From Aedes albopictus (Eukaryota; Arthropoda; Insecta; Diptera; Culicidae), in the NCBI RefSeq assembly GCF_035046485.1, contig NC_085137.1, forward strand, positions 5,123,977-5,187,976: a stretch of DNA of 64,000 nucleotides, read 5' to 3'. The notes beneath the pieces were generated by a model. The model made no database searches and was not told where the DNA came from. It saw only the letters and a program-made list of their open reading frames with translations. Of this stretch, positions 13,321 to 25,199 are shown in pieces. Numbering within the stretch: position 1 is the first letter of the stretch; each line of letters starts with the position of its first letter. The translations under genes were made by a program, and so were the position numbers.

Positions 13321-13400
13321 CCGGGCCTAGTGGTCTGTGGCTAACACGTCTGATTCGTATGCAGAAGGTCCTGGGTTCAATCTCTGGCCGTCCCTTTTCT
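13321..13400 (+). repeat. tRNA-like head of a SINE-like sequence
   Basis: Contains TGGCTAACACG, close to the pol III A-box consensus, followed by GGGTTCAATCTC, a degenerate B box, in the order and spacing of a tRNA gene. No good cloverleaf can be drawn. Downstream sequence to about 13570 is pyrimidine-rich and could be the SINE body. A diverged tRNA-derived SINE is more likely than a functional tRNA. Confidence 0.5.
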
Positions 13401-13928
13401 GCTACATTGTATCTTTCTATATACTTTCTCTTTCCTTTCTACATATACGACTTGTGTATATTCATATGTTCATAGCCATCGCTAAAATCAGAAACGGTTG
13501 CCTTCCTTCAGAGCACAGAAACGGTTGCCGTTTCTCTTCCTTCACATCACAGTGTCAATCTATCAGATAAACGCCTACGGGTTATGCAATCAAGAGAACT
13601 TTGTCGCGTTAGCTTCATAGTATTAATCACCTTACGGCTGGCATCCACGCACCAATGTGTGAACCCTCTGCCATCCATATCCCACCAACACTCCGACATT
13701 CACATGAATTTTTTCAGACGCAGAGGTATATTCGGTCTGCTGTGGATACAAACGCGTGCAATAATCACCTTCTTCCTCTTCCCCACATTAACCTGCAACA
13801 TCGCTCACACACTGAAGATGCCTGCGAGTCTTTGGCAGATATCTCATTGGTTCAGTTCAGTTCATTGGCTCAGTCTCGTGTAAGTGTAGCTGATTTGTCG
13901 ATACTGGAGTAGCATCTAACATACGTCA

Positions 13929-14245
13929 AAGAACTGTCAGTTGCTGCAGAATGCAAAATTGTTGCACTTACCGGACTTGCAGTTAAAAAGCATTTAGAGC
14001 ATTCTTTATTACACCAACAAACCTAACCTCAAAATGACTGACAATTCTCAGGTCATTTTGACAGATGTAAAATAAGCATAAAAAGGACGGCAACAAGATC
14101 GATAAAGTAGAATATGTGATCCGTCTTTTTTGTGCATGTGTGTGGTCTGTCAAAATCACCTGAAAAGTGTCAAACAGTTTTATGGCTAGCTTTGTTGGTG
14201 TAATGAAGAATAGTTATAGCGTTTGCTCCGAGCAAACGCCTACTG
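13929..14245. mobile_element. 5'-truncated MITE of the CAGTAGACGT family, interrupted
   Basis: Shares aactgtcagttgctgcagaa and gttgcactta-cggacttgcag with the complete element at 53134-53415. It ends in the same terminal repeat (gcgtttgctccgagcaaacgcctactg followed by TA in outline). The left terminal repeat is missing. A second element lies inside at 13997-14214. Confidence 0.75.
13997..14214. mobile_element. Palindromic MITE nested in the element at 13929-14245
   Basis: Inverted arms share ATTCTTYATTACACCAACAAA less its outermost bases, and later aggtSattttgacaga, with a loop between. TA lies at both junctions (13995-13996 and 14215-14216). The uninterrupted relative at 53360-53410 lacks this sequence, which supports insertion. 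Confidence 0.7.
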
Positions 14246-16430
14246 TACAGATGATATTCATCTGTATTGACAACTCGTTTTGGAACATATCGCTCATAAA
14301 ACCGCACATTTTGAGACCCCACTGTGTACGTATCCTTCGCTTTCGTTCTTCCCGGGGTGGTGGTCTCGTTTCACGGGATGCTGTTGTGGGGATAAGGACG
14401 AAAACGGAGACGACGACGGCGGTTGTTGTTGGTTTTCCATGCAAGCAGTTAGCGGAAATGCTAGGTGTGTATGGGGTGGTGGTGGTGTGGTGCGGTATAA
14501 AAAGGATCATAAAATAAATTACACATGAAGAGCGTTTCGCTGGTACAGAGCAGGATGATTAGTTAGTGTGAACCCTCTTCGTTGTTGTGGCACTATGGTA
14601 TCGTAGTAAGCGTTTCGCGTTTATCTAGAATTGTCAAACTGATTGCAATTTACAGAATCCTTTACCAATCCTTCGTATCGATTAAGAGGAAACGGATGAA
14701 TATATAAAATCATTGTAAACTACGTATACGAAAAATGGACACTTGTGTCTAGATATTTGATTTTCGAATGTAGCTGTGTTTACAGAAAATGAACATGTTT
14801 CCATGGCCGTCTTAATAACACGGCTCCCACGTAGCTGACATCCCTACCCCCACCCAATTGGATTGCCTGCAGCCAACATCATTCGGGTTCCCCCATATCC
14901 CCCATATCCCGGGATGGAACACAAAAAAAAGAAATCTCCAAAGAAAATGTTAAACGTGGCTCTCCAGAACTCGTAGAATTTTTAATAAAACAACACTTTA
15001 TCTTTTCCATTTGGAAGAACTACTCTTTATCTTTTAATTTTCAACTTTGACAACTTTGCAAAATCAGATATAAATAATGTAAAAAACGTTACTTTTACAA
15101 CCAACTAGTACTTGCGTACTAGCTAATTAAACATTCACGTCGGGGAACCCAAGGATGAGCGTTATTTCATGTATTGCATTCAGAATCAATACAGGACGAG
15201 AAAAAAAGGTGGCCAGCTTTTGTGAATAGGGATCTGTATTGCATTATCTCACAGGGAACTGGGATTCATAAAAATAGTTGCCCAGTAATCTCCATTGTCA
15301 TTTGTCTCTTTGCACTATCAATGATTTGCCTCAAACTGTCTGCCGCTTTCAACTACTGAGCATTTACCTAAAACAGAAAGATATAGAATGAATATCAAAT
15401 TATGAAACAATTATTCCGTTTTCCAACAGCAAATCATAGACAAGGATGAAATTTTTGACGTTGTATTATCGACAATGAATAGATTCATTTTCACAACGCT
15501 TACTATGATCTAAATCTAAAAACTATGGTGTCGGCAAGAATTGTCACAAAGGGGTGATTCAAAGGTGGCATACTAGCGTAAAAAGTTGGATACAATGCAT
15601 TTTGGGATCCCTAAAAATTGATACAAAATGATGAAATCGAAAACATGACACGGCTCCGCTCAAAAGTCAAACGAATGAACGTGTGCGTTGGTTCATTACG
15701 TTTTGCACAGTGACGTCAGAAATGAACGTTAAGTTCATTCTCGTTCTTCCTACCCCTTCCCTTTATAGGAGTTTCAACTGGATAGCCCTCAAAAGTTCCA
15801 CTGAGAATTCCATCCAAGTCTGACCGGTATCAGGATTCTGAGATTAAAACATTGTAAAATTTGCATGCTCGCTAGCGATGCATAATAGCAGAATTTCTAA
15901 CCAAGTATTCCATCGTATATATGATGTATCTATTCAGATATTTTTTGTTTTTTTTTACACGGTCCGCGATTTTCAACGGAAAAATTTTCTTTGACGAAAT
16001 ATTTTGCAATATTTCAATACCAACCTAAAATTTTACCAGAAAATAATGCATTTAGTACACTTATACAGTTTACCAAAAAGTTCAATGGTTTTGAGACATC
16101 TTTCAGCTGATCTTGGTTACACAGTTCACATTTTACAGTGTTCTAACTGACGCCGTCAAGAGGGTTTCATCACAGCTCCACGATTCCGGGGTGCATCTGT
16201 AAATTTAAAGAAAGTTAAAATCATGAATCTCTTTTTTGAACGCAAGAGTGATGCATATGATAATTCCCTTAACCTGAAAAACGCTATCAAGAACGATACA
16301 CTTCCTGGAATTATCAATCTCCCGGAAAGCGATTTCGTTATCCTAACAAAGAAGCAGAAGTTTCTTCTGGAACACCATAGGGAAAACTCATTTTTTTCTA
16401 TACAATGGATTGGAACTTTTGCAGAGCTTC
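14246..16430. other. Unassigned sequence, no supported gene
   Basis: AT-rich unique sequence. A TATA-like box (TATAAAAAG) lies at 14496-14504, just after a GC-richer, GGT-rich stretch. No initiator or downstream exon could be supported. Nothing else was recognised in 14560-16430. Confidence 0.35.
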
Positions 16431-16439
16431 TTTTAGCAC

Positions 16440-17480
16440 AGGTATCTGTGCTTTTAGGCTTCCCCAAAGAGTTCCTTCTGGGATTCCTCTAGCATATCTC
16501 GTATCATTCTGTTTGATTATCTCTTGAAATTCGAAGAGAATTTTTCGAAGAAAGAGTTCTCTTTAGGAGTTCTTTCTCGGATTAACCCAGATATCCATTT
16601 TAAAATTTCTTTTAGAGTTGTTTCGGGGATTCCTTCAGGGATTCCACCAGGAATCGAAATGCATTGAGAAATACATTCAAGTTTTTAACCAAGACATCCT
16701 ATTGAAATTTTTTCATGAATTGCTTCTAAGATTCGCCAAGATGTTCCTTCCGAAATTTCTACATTTCTATTTATATCTTTTTATTTGTGATTTTTAACTA
16801 ATGCTGATTGTTCACGCAAAATTTCTACAAGAGTTCCTCTGATTCTTTCAAAGTTTTCTCGAGGATTTCATGGAGGGTTTTTTTCCAGAAATTTTCTAAT
16901 AGCTTCTTCTGGTATTCTTTGTAGGAGTTATTTTCGGTACGCTGGATCTCTTGATTCGTCATTGAAATTTGACTAGGATTGCTTACTGCGTTTTCTGCAA
17001 GAGTTTCTTCTGCGAATCCTCTTCTGGAAATCCTCGAAAAGTTTATTCAAAGGAGCTCCTTCTACAAATTATTCAGCAGTTGCTTCTGAATACTACCCAG
17101 ACGTTTCTACTGGGAGCCCCCCTGATGTTCGTTATATAAATCTTCCAGGAGTTATTTCAGGAAATCCTCTAGAAGTAACTTCTGAAAATACTCCAGGAGA
17201 ATAATTCCTAGTCGGAGTTCTTCAGAATTTCCTTCTAGGAATCCTGCGAGAGTACTTAAAAGAATCCTTTAACAATTCCTGGTGTGAATCCTTCAGGATT
17301 TATACAGTAATCCTTTGAGAGTTTGGTCTAAAAATCCAAGACTAAACTCCTGTTCCATAAAAGAACTAAATTCTAACAAACTTAACTACTATATTACCGG
17401 AAGGGGCTTCTGATAGGTTTCATGAAGAAATTCTCAGAAGAAATTCATCGAGGATTCTGGACAAACTCACAGAAGGCTTA
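16440..17480. repeat. GGAATTCC-type degenerate repeat, block 2a
   Basis: Variants of gggattccttcaggaatt recur on both strands with strong divergence. 16440-17300 is the clearer part and 17300-17480 fades out. The repeat fuses with apparent ORF ends (for example near 16460-16490), which shows those frames are not genes. Confidence 0.7.
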
Positions 17481-17740
17481 CAAGGTGAAAACTATAGTAC
17501 AAATAATCTTAGGCCGTTACAAATATTTATTTCACTTTTGTCCTACCACTTTTTGGCTGGTCGAGTGGGGGGGGATAAAAATAATAAAGCATTTAATCTG
17601 AAAAGTATTAAAAACTCATCAGATTTGTTAAAGATTGACAAAGACCAAAATCCAGATGCAAAATCCAGCCAAAAATTTTAAAAGGGGGGATGGGAGGTGG
17701 TGTGGGTTTACAAAAAGTCAAAATTAAATTTGTATCATCC
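17481..17740. other. Short unassigned spacer
   Basis: AT-rich spacer with one G run at 17566-17575 and another near 17685. No gene seen. Confidence 0.3.
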
Positions 17741-17769
17741 TTATACATATGACATGTGTGTTGCTTGGG
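17741..17769. mobile_element. End fragment of the CCCAAGTAACACACATG MITE family
   Basis: Carries acatgtgtgttgcttggg followed by TA, the right terminal repeat of the complete copy at 6512-6678. The rest of the element is absent. Confidence 0.65.
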
Positions 17770-17771
17770 TA

Positions 17772-18640
17772 GAGAGGTTTCGTCCAGAATTTCTTCAGGA
17801 ACTGTTTCAGGGATTTATCCAGAGATTCCATCACGAATTTCTAAAAAAAACTTCTGAGATTGGTTCGATAGTTCCAGGATTCCTTGAGGAATTCCCACCA
17901 GATTATCTTCAAGAACTCGTTCAGATATTCCATTGGATATTATTTCTGAGTTTCTTTCAGGAATTCCTCTCAAGATTCATCCAGGAATTCATTTTGAGAT
18001 TTCTTCAGGAATTCTTTCCGAAATTCTGTCGGGAATTTCTTCTGAGTTTCTCCCAGGAATTCTTCCTGAGATTCCTCCAAAAAGCCCTCACATGAAGAAA
18101 CTCTTGATGGACTCCTAGAAAGAACTTTTGGAGAAATACCATAAAAGTATCCCAGAAGAAACTCCTGATAAATTTCAGAAAAAAAGCCCGGAAGAATCCA
18201 AGAAGGAAGTCCGAGAGGAACATTCTGAAACATCTGGAGGAATCCCAGATAGAGCTCCCGGAGTGTTATCAGCATTTGTAATCCTCGGATGGACGAATCC
18301 TGGGAAGAACTCCTAGAAGAATCAAAGAAGGAACTCAATGAGGAATCCCAGAAAACACTTCTAATGGAATTGTTGGAGAAAGTTTTAGAGGAACCTTGGA
18401 AGAAACCCCAGGAAACGCCTCGTTAATGGTTTCTGGAGAATTTCGGGGATTCCTGGAGGCACCCAGAAGAAATTCCTAGATAAATCGTAGAAGGAATCTC
18501 TGAATGAATTCTGAACAAACACCTGCAAAAAATCTCAGAAACAGCTGCTTGAGGAAACTTAGAAGAAACTCCTGAGGTAGCTTGTTTTAAATTTCTAGAG
18601 AAAACACGGAAGCAATATCAGGAGCCATCACGGAATGTAT
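17772..18640. repeat. GGAATTCC-type degenerate repeat, block 2b
   Basis: Continuation of the interspersed repeat, with ggaattcctc/gagatttcttcaggaatt variants in 17772-18090. The sense switches to cccagaagaaactcctg-type units from about 18100 to 18640. The change in strand bias suggests inverted insertion of repeat blocks. Confidence 0.75.
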
Positions 18641-18915
18641 TCATGGAGCAGTTGTCACAAAAATAAAAGAAGTTAATTATTACAAAGGATCAACATCACG
18701 ACATATAGAACCTTATAAATGCACAAATAAGAGACATAAGAAGTTGACGCAGCACAACACATAACATAAATGTGCCCTGTTATCCAGATGGATAACATCT
18801 TCCGATCACAGGATGACGAGGTTTCATGTATTGGTTTGCGTCCATCAGTCATCCTGGAATTGTATATTAGTTGCCATTTTGCCTTTTAGTTCACAGCATT
18901 TGTTGCTGTGTTCAT
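18641..18915. other. Unassigned spacer
   Basis: AT-rich spacer between a repeat block and a MITE. It contains a short hairpin (atccagatggat). No gene seen. Confidence 0.3.
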
Positions 18916-18916
18916 A

Positions 18917-19263
18917 CACTGAAAGGAGCTTTGCAGTAATGACAAGCACAAAAATGTTTTTAAATTTACCATGGCAAAACATGATCATCGACCCACCAAC
19001 GCTTCTTGTGTGCGTTTTGTTTCTTCTCACATCAACCGGTTCGATAGCTGAGTGGTAGCGTGCGAGCCTGGTGATGTCAAGATTCTTGGTTCGAATCCGG
19101 TTACCAACAGAAACTTTTTTTAATTGAAAATCGAGTCCATGGTAAAATTGAAAACATAATTCTGTTGAATTAAAACGAAACTCAGTCTGCACAAATTTAG
19201 TGGCGTTGTGCATTTAAATTGACCCTCAGAATAGTAATTTTCACCGCAAGCCGCCGTTCAGTG
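18917..19263. mobile_element. TA-flanked MITE carrying a tRNA-like module
   Basis: Ends are inverted: the left end starts CACTGAAAGGAGCTTTGCAG and the right end is the complement of CACTGAACGGCGGCTTGCGG. TA lies just outside both (18915-18916 and 19264-19265). Further inward the arms share atttaccatgg-type sequence. A tRNA-like sequence with perfect A and B boxes sits in the middle. No transposase frame is present. Confidence 0.75.
19034..19105 (+). pseudogene. tRNA-like sequence inside a MITE
   Basis: TAGCTGAGTGG at 19045-19055 fits the A-box consensus TRGYNNARNNG exactly. GGTTCGAATCC at 19088-19098 fits the B box exactly. The A-to-B distance is normal for a tRNA. AACCGG (19034-19039) can pair with CCGGTT (19097-19102), as in an acceptor stem, but the anticodon stem does not pair well and the T stem is imperfect. 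It is probably a SINE-type tRNA relic, able in principle to recruit pol III. Confidence 0.6.
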
Positions 19264-19265
19264 TA

Positions 19266-19600
19266 GCTTGGTTTTGTCTAGGAAAACTAATCCTAATCGG
19301 GCATCCCGTTTCGGGTTTTATCTCTAGAGTTCTGTGACTTGAAGTCTGTGCCAGGGAAAGGCTTACGTCTCAAGTACTTAATTGCGGCCCGAAATGGCCT
19401 GAATGTTGGCAATCGAAATAGGATTGCACTTCATGGGCCTCTATTCTGCCAGAACCCTATAAATGTGCATTAATATTAGGCGAATATTTACAAGTCAAAT
19501 TGAAACATATAACCCAAAGAACTCACGAATGTTAGAACACATTAAACAATTATTTTATCTTATTATTGTAACAAATATTTATACCCGTAACACAGTCGCA
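19266..19600. other. Unassigned spacer
   Basis: Unique-looking sequence with a GC-balanced patch at 19270-19450. No gene or element ends seen. Confidence 0.3.
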
Positions 19601-22330
19601 TTAAATCCTGGAAGAATTTCAAAACTTATGGAGAAATCCCAGCAACAATTCTTGGTCCAGGATTCCTTCAGAAGTTCCTATTAGGTCTACTCAGGGAGTT
19701 CCTTCTCAGATTCTTTCTGGAGTTTGATACGGGTTTTCTCCAGAAGTACTCTCTGTGATTCTTCAAGGAGTTATAGAAATCTTGATCTTGTTAGATTCAG
19801 AAAGGGATTCCTTCTGAGCTTTTTTTTTAAATTAATTCAGGAATCCCTTTGTTCAGAGAAAACTTTTACAATTTCCCTATAAATTTCTTCAGAAAGTCTT
19901 CCACGAAATCTTTGCAGGTATTCCTTCCGAGATTCCTCAATTTAAAGATTCCACCTTGACTTGACTTCATCCTACGAAAAATAAAGGATTAAACAGCTGT
20001 TTTTCGAATGAGTGTACCTCGATTTAGTGGGCATTTCAGTTTTTGAAATGTCTATAAAATCGAATTTTACATAAAATCAAAGCAATTTTTTTTAATTTTA
20101 TTTTTATTTAAATTGTATACCAAAATGAACCAAAACATATAAAAACTTAAAAACATTTCAGAGATTGTTTGAGAAGTTCGCCCAGGGAGAAATTCCTCTA
20201 GATATTAATACAGAAATTTCTCTAGGCATTCGTTTGGAGAATCTATTGGAGATTCCTTTAGAAAATCTTCCAAAAAAAATCTTAAGAAATTCTGCTAAAA
20301 CATCTTTAAAAAAAAATCTTTTGGAAATTTGTTCGAGTATTGGCCAAAAATTCCTTTACGGGTTGTTTCAAAAAATCCCCCATGGATTCATTCGGATATT
20401 TTCTTTAGGGGTTTGCTTAGAAATTCTTCCTGTTCTTCAAATTTCACAAAGAATTCTTTCAATGCATCTTGCAAGATTTACTTCTGAAATTCCTCCATTT
20501 TTATCCAAAAAAAATATCTACGCATTTGAGCAGAAATTCCTTGAGCAGAAATTAGGGATTCTTTCAAAAATTCGTTCAGAGATTCCTTTAGAAGTTTCTT
20601 TAGACATTTACTCAAAAATTTCTCCAGAGATTTCTTTAATAAAACTTTCAGCGATATCTTTAGAAACTATTCCAGAGTTTTTCAAAAAATATTTCAAAAG
20701 TTTGTACTGGAGTTACTTAGGAAATTCTTAACAGGATTTCACCGGAAATTTCCACAGCATTTTTCAAATTCTCCACAAATTCTACTAAGGCTTTCTCCAG
20801 AAGGTTCACAAAGAGTTGTATAAGAAAGTTTGAATGAATTTCTGCAGAAATTCTTCTAGGGATGTCTTTGAATCATCCTTCAGCGATTTACCCTAGTTTT
20901 TGGGAATTATCTAGATTTTTTTCTAAAAAAATCCTTCGGAAATTCCTTTAAACATTATTTCAAACGATCTGCCAGCTATTCATTCCAAAACTTTCTCCGG
21001 AGTTTGCTTTAGAAATAGATCCAGAGATTTTTATTGAAAATCTGGATTTGTGTCAGAAAATCTTTTCCAGGGATTATTTATAAAAATGCGCGAGGTGCAT
21101 TCGGGAATTTTCTGCAGGAATTCTTATGAAAACTTCTCTAGGGGTTTCTTAACAATTTTTTGATGTATTCTTTTAGAAAATACCATGGCTTTTATTATAA
21201 ATTCGAATAATTATTTCATCAGAAATATCCCTGGATTTTCCACCAGAGATTTCTTTACAAATTTCTCCAAGCATTACTTTGAAAACATTTTCACAGATAT
21301 TTCGATAGTTCTTCCATAGTCCCTTGCTGAAATCCATCCGAGGATTCATTAAAAAAATCTTTCACGAGTTCCTGAAAAAAATCTCCCGGGGATTCTTAAA
21401 AAAATTCTCTACGAGTTTCTTCAGATTTTTTCATAGAGATGCCTTCAGAAATTTTAGGAAGCATTCATCTAGCAAATCTTCTATGAACTTTCTCGAAAAT
21501 ACTTCATGTATTTCTTTTTAGAAAATGATTCATGGATATATTAAGAATTTGGAAATTCAGAACTCCTTCACAATTTTTTAAGAAGCTTTCCAAAGAACTT
21601 TCTCCGAGGATTGCTTTAGAAATTCTTCAAGAGATTATAATGGAAAATCCCAAAATTTCTTCACATTTGTTTAGTTATTTCTTCAAGACATTTCTCTTCC
21701 AGAAATTTCTCCAAGAATTTCTCAGGAAGGTCTTAGAAAATCTTCCAAGGATTCCTTCAGATTTTTTTCTACAGATTATTTCAGAGATTCTTGTAAAGAT
21801 TCTTACGGAAAGGCTGGAAGACAATCTTGCAGAGATTTCTGTAGAAGTTCACACAGAGATTTCATTGGAAATTTTGCAAGGTATTCTATGTATTTTCTCA
21901 GAAATTCCTCCAGGATTCCTCTAGGAATTCATAGAAAAATGATTTTGATTTTTGCTAGGGGATTTTCCCAGGATTTTTTTTTCATAAGATATCTCAATAT
22001 TTTTTGTTAGGTATTCCACCTAACATTTTTGTTTGTTTTCAGATATTCCTTCAAGTATTCCTTCACGGATTTATTCAAAAAAAAAAATCCGTCTATGGAT
22101 TCTTAAAATATTCCTGTTTTTTTCAGAAATTCCTTCAAGATAGAATTTTCTTCAGATTTTCTTTAAATTCCTCCTGAAATTTCTTAGGCGATACTTTCGG
22201 AAACATCTTTAGAGACTTCTTCAATATACCTAGATGTTTCCTGGATTCTCTTTGAAGTTGTTCCTGCAGTTCCTTCAGTAATCGCTCAAGCGATTCCTCC
22301 AGATATTTCTCCAGTAATTCAAACATGAGA
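19600..22330. repeat. AT-rich variant of the GGAATTCC-type repeat, block 3
   Basis: Runs of agaaattccttcaagg/gagatttctttagaaatt at steps of about 12 bp, more AT-rich and more diverged than block 1. It creates long frames (for example 20165-20731 and 21532-21924) full of Ile/Ser/Phe/Glu/Pro in repeating order. These show no domain and follow the repeat period, so they are not annotated as genes. Confidence 0.75.
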
Positions 22331-22663
22331 ATATACTAGCGAAATGACGCTGAAATCGGGTTACCATGGTTAATTAATTCTAATTCTACCATGACAGTAC
22401 TGTAAATTATTTATCACACATCTTGTCAGAAATTTGCCGTAGCATTCGAATGACTTTTTATAAAATTTGCCACTCATTTTGGAATTCAATCTACCAACAA
22501 TATCAGGAATCAGTTTTCGGTGAGGAAGCCATAAGAAATCTTGAAAGAAGTTTGTTAGAAAGCTTTGAGGAAAAGTCTGGCGAATGCGCAGTTTGCACAC
22601 AGCCAATAAAAATGTTGTCATTGCTAAGGGATCTGTAAAAAATATCGCCAGAGAATCACCCCA
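22331..22663. other. Unassigned spacer
   Basis: Sequence between the repeat block and a MITE. A short plus-strand frame (22423-22638) has a Cys-x-x-Cys pair near its end but nothing else recognisable. Confidence 0.3.
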
Positions 22664-22665
22664 TA

Positions 22666-23026
22666 CACGGAGAAAAGAAAGTACCCAAATATAGGTATTT
22701 TTCACCCAACTCCCGAGTTCCGTGCGGGAAGCCATATTTGAATATATAGCATAGTACCTACATTTGAGTTCACTGCATTCAACTGTTCAAGTGGGTAAAT
22801 TTTAACTTAAAAATGGGTTTGGAAAAAACTTTAAAATACGTTTATTTAAGCAAGCGCCGAACTTTTTGTTGGACAATTTTAATTTAAGTTCCCGTTCAAC
22901 AACTGAAATGATGAGTAAAATTTACTTAGTAGTCAGTTCAAAATTTACTTACTTCTTCAGTTCGACTGCGTTTACTCAATTTTATGTTCAAAACTACTTA
23001 TTTTTGAGTTTCTCGTTTTCTCCGTG
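22666..23026. mobile_element. TA-flanked MITE with CACGGAGAAAA ends
   Basis: 361 bp. Left end CACGGAGAAAAGAAA; right end is the complement of CACGGAGAAAACGAGAAA. TA lies immediately outside both ends (22664-22665 and 23027-23028). The interior has repeated short motifs (agttcaaaa, tttactta) and no coding capacity. Confidence 0.8.
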
Positions 23027-23147
23027 TATACTCCGTTTATCGTGATCATCGACAAAGCGAGAGATATATATATAAAAAATGAAGCCAGAGAGGAAAGTAG
23101 AAGATTAAGGTAAATATATAAAACTGAGGTATGATTTGGCGCTATTA

Positions 23148-23235
23148 CACTCAGCGAAAAAAACTAGCGAAATTCATCGAAATACCGTTTCATAAGTTGG
23201 GCCTTATGGAAATCTTAAGGTTATTTGGCTGAGTG
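23148..23235. mobile_element. 88-bp TA-flanked MITE, CACTCAGC ends
   Basis: Begins CACTCAGCGAAAAAAAC and ends with the complement of CACTCAGCCAAATAACC. TA lies at 23146-23147 and 23236-23237. Its reverse complement aligns with the left end of the element at 36675 (cataag-gcccaacttatgaaa region), so it looks like an internally deleted member of that family. Confidence 0.75.
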
Positions 23236-23237
23236 TA

Positions 23238-23293
23238 TGAGTGCTCCACAAAACAAACAAGTGCTCCGCGTGTCAGAAGGTTGAAAACCCCTG
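23238..23293 (-). mobile_element. Possible hAT terminal fragment
   Basis: The complement reads CAGGGGTTTTCAACC at its outer end, a form typical of hAT terminal inverted repeats, followed by a GC-rich subterminal stretch. The other end was not found; the element is cut by the 88-bp MITE next to it. Confidence 0.4.
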
Positions 23294-25195
23294 CATTATA
23301 AGTCATCATAACACACACTGGCAGTTTTAAACTGATTGGATAATAAAAATTTTACCATAAAAAATGTACATAAAATCGAGGGTCCACTAAATCGAGGTAT
23401 ACCTGTAATCAGTTTCGTACCTTTCAATTCCGTCCTATTTTGCTTATCCTTTAACATATACGCGTATTACGACTACCACTTGTAATCTTCCTCAGTGTCA
23501 GTTATCCACTATTTGATTTGTTATTTATTTTTGTATTTTTTTTTGGGAGTGAGCACGCGTAAAAGCAAAAGGAACGGAATCATTCAGTGCCGTAATCGCT
23601 TGTTTTTGAATCGAATGAATTCGGGAGCGTGGAACTCATACCATTTCAATGATACAGATTACTATTAAATTTATTTCAGTGTAGGATCATATATGCTTAA
23701 ACTTATATTCGTATCTAGAAATCCATTTTGAAATAATTTTTATTTCTTTTGCAGATTACATATCACAAACTATACAATGATCCATGAGAGATAAAACCAA
23801 ACGCAGATAACACATCTCCAAACAGCAATCCCATAGCATACAATATTGTCTGGTAAGTTGCCATTGCTCACCTCACTAATCGAACTCTTATTTTAGGCTC
23901 ATTTCGATGTTTGGAGCGATGCCAGCTGGAGATGTTTCATTTCGCCCAAACCATCCATCCCATCCAACTAACTAATGATGGAGATATTGAAACATGTCTT
24001 ATAAACCACTGATAAAAGGTAAATCAAAAATAGATTTCAGTTGTTTGCTTCTTCATTTGGAGAGCTGTCCTGTGTCTGTGCGGGAAGTTTTGGCAACGAA
24101 ACAACTGGTCGTCGCAGACGCGAGCAATCGTAATAAAAACGCAGTTAAAAATAAGTAGATAAAGTGTGGATCGTCATTGACTCGAAAACAACCTCCGAAA
24201 CGAACTGTTATAAATTAATTACCCATATAAAGCATAACAAGCATGACATGCTTGAGGGCGAAACAGGCTTCGAATAAATTGCTTCGGCATGGTCTTTGGC
24301 GCGCGGCCCAACTCTATTTACTGCTTTTCTTTTGAGAAATAATACACCTGATGAACAAAGTTGGCTCTGACTTTTATTTTAATATGTACGTTTAGACCAC
24401 AGTTCGTCTTTCACTGGGAAAGTAGTCGAATGTTATTCAGATAAAAATATTTCATATATGCGTCGCAAAGTCCCTCTAGTTAATGACACGTTCTAAATTT
24501 CCACCTTCTCATTTGATAATCATTTAATAAGTTGTAATTAAATTTAAATGGGACTCTACCTTTCTGCGTCTAGGCGTTAACAGGTTGTGCACTGGAAGCT
24601 TTCAACACGCTTATTAAAGCCAGTGAGCCAACGAAATGAGCGCGCTGTGTGAGCTGGGCAGAGTTGGGCTGACATGCTCTGCCATTGCTGCATTCATTGG
24701 CTCAAACAAACGCTCAAACGGCAGCCATTGGTGGACGTTATGAGATTTGAATTTATGATTAGACACCGCCTCCTTGATGAATATGCATGAGCTGAGTGTT
24801 GCGCTTCGGCGGACGAAGACGACGACGACTTCGACGCAGACTCTCTTGGTGCTCTCAATCGGTATGCGCGTTTCAACAGCTTGTCACACTAAGTAGGCTG
24901 GTGGTGATGCGGATGGTGACTTTGTTGGAGGAAGACGGAGGAATTTCTTAGCTCGCAGGGATGCCAGGTGATATTTTCACGTTTGTTTTGAATATCTTTG
25001 AGACTCGATTATCTTATTCTTCGACTTCTTCTTTTTAGCCTGGTGTCACAAATAGTGGTGTCATCGAGGTTACTCCATATAATGCACTGTGTAGTAACCC
25101 TTCAGAGTGGAATCAATTTTTTTATTCACTCTTTTGGGTGTATAAGAATCACTATATGATTTTTCAGATTTTTTTTGCTACTCTATAATTATTGT
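23294..25195. other. Unassigned sequence, no supported gene
   Basis: Mainly AT-rich and unique-looking. 24590-24960 is GC-richer and holds tgaatatgcatgagc (POU/octamer-like) and a gacgacgac run. It could be regulatory or the edge of a transcription unit, but no exon can be shown. Confidence 0.35.
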
Positions 25196-25199
25196 GTGA

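Noticed and set aside
14496..14504. TATA box of a gene promoter
   Set aside because: TATAAAAAG is present, but no initiator, exon or open frame follows, so only a chance match can be claimed.
20165..21924. Frames of 188 and 130 codons
   Set aside because: Composition and pattern track the AT-rich form of the same repeat, so these are not genes.
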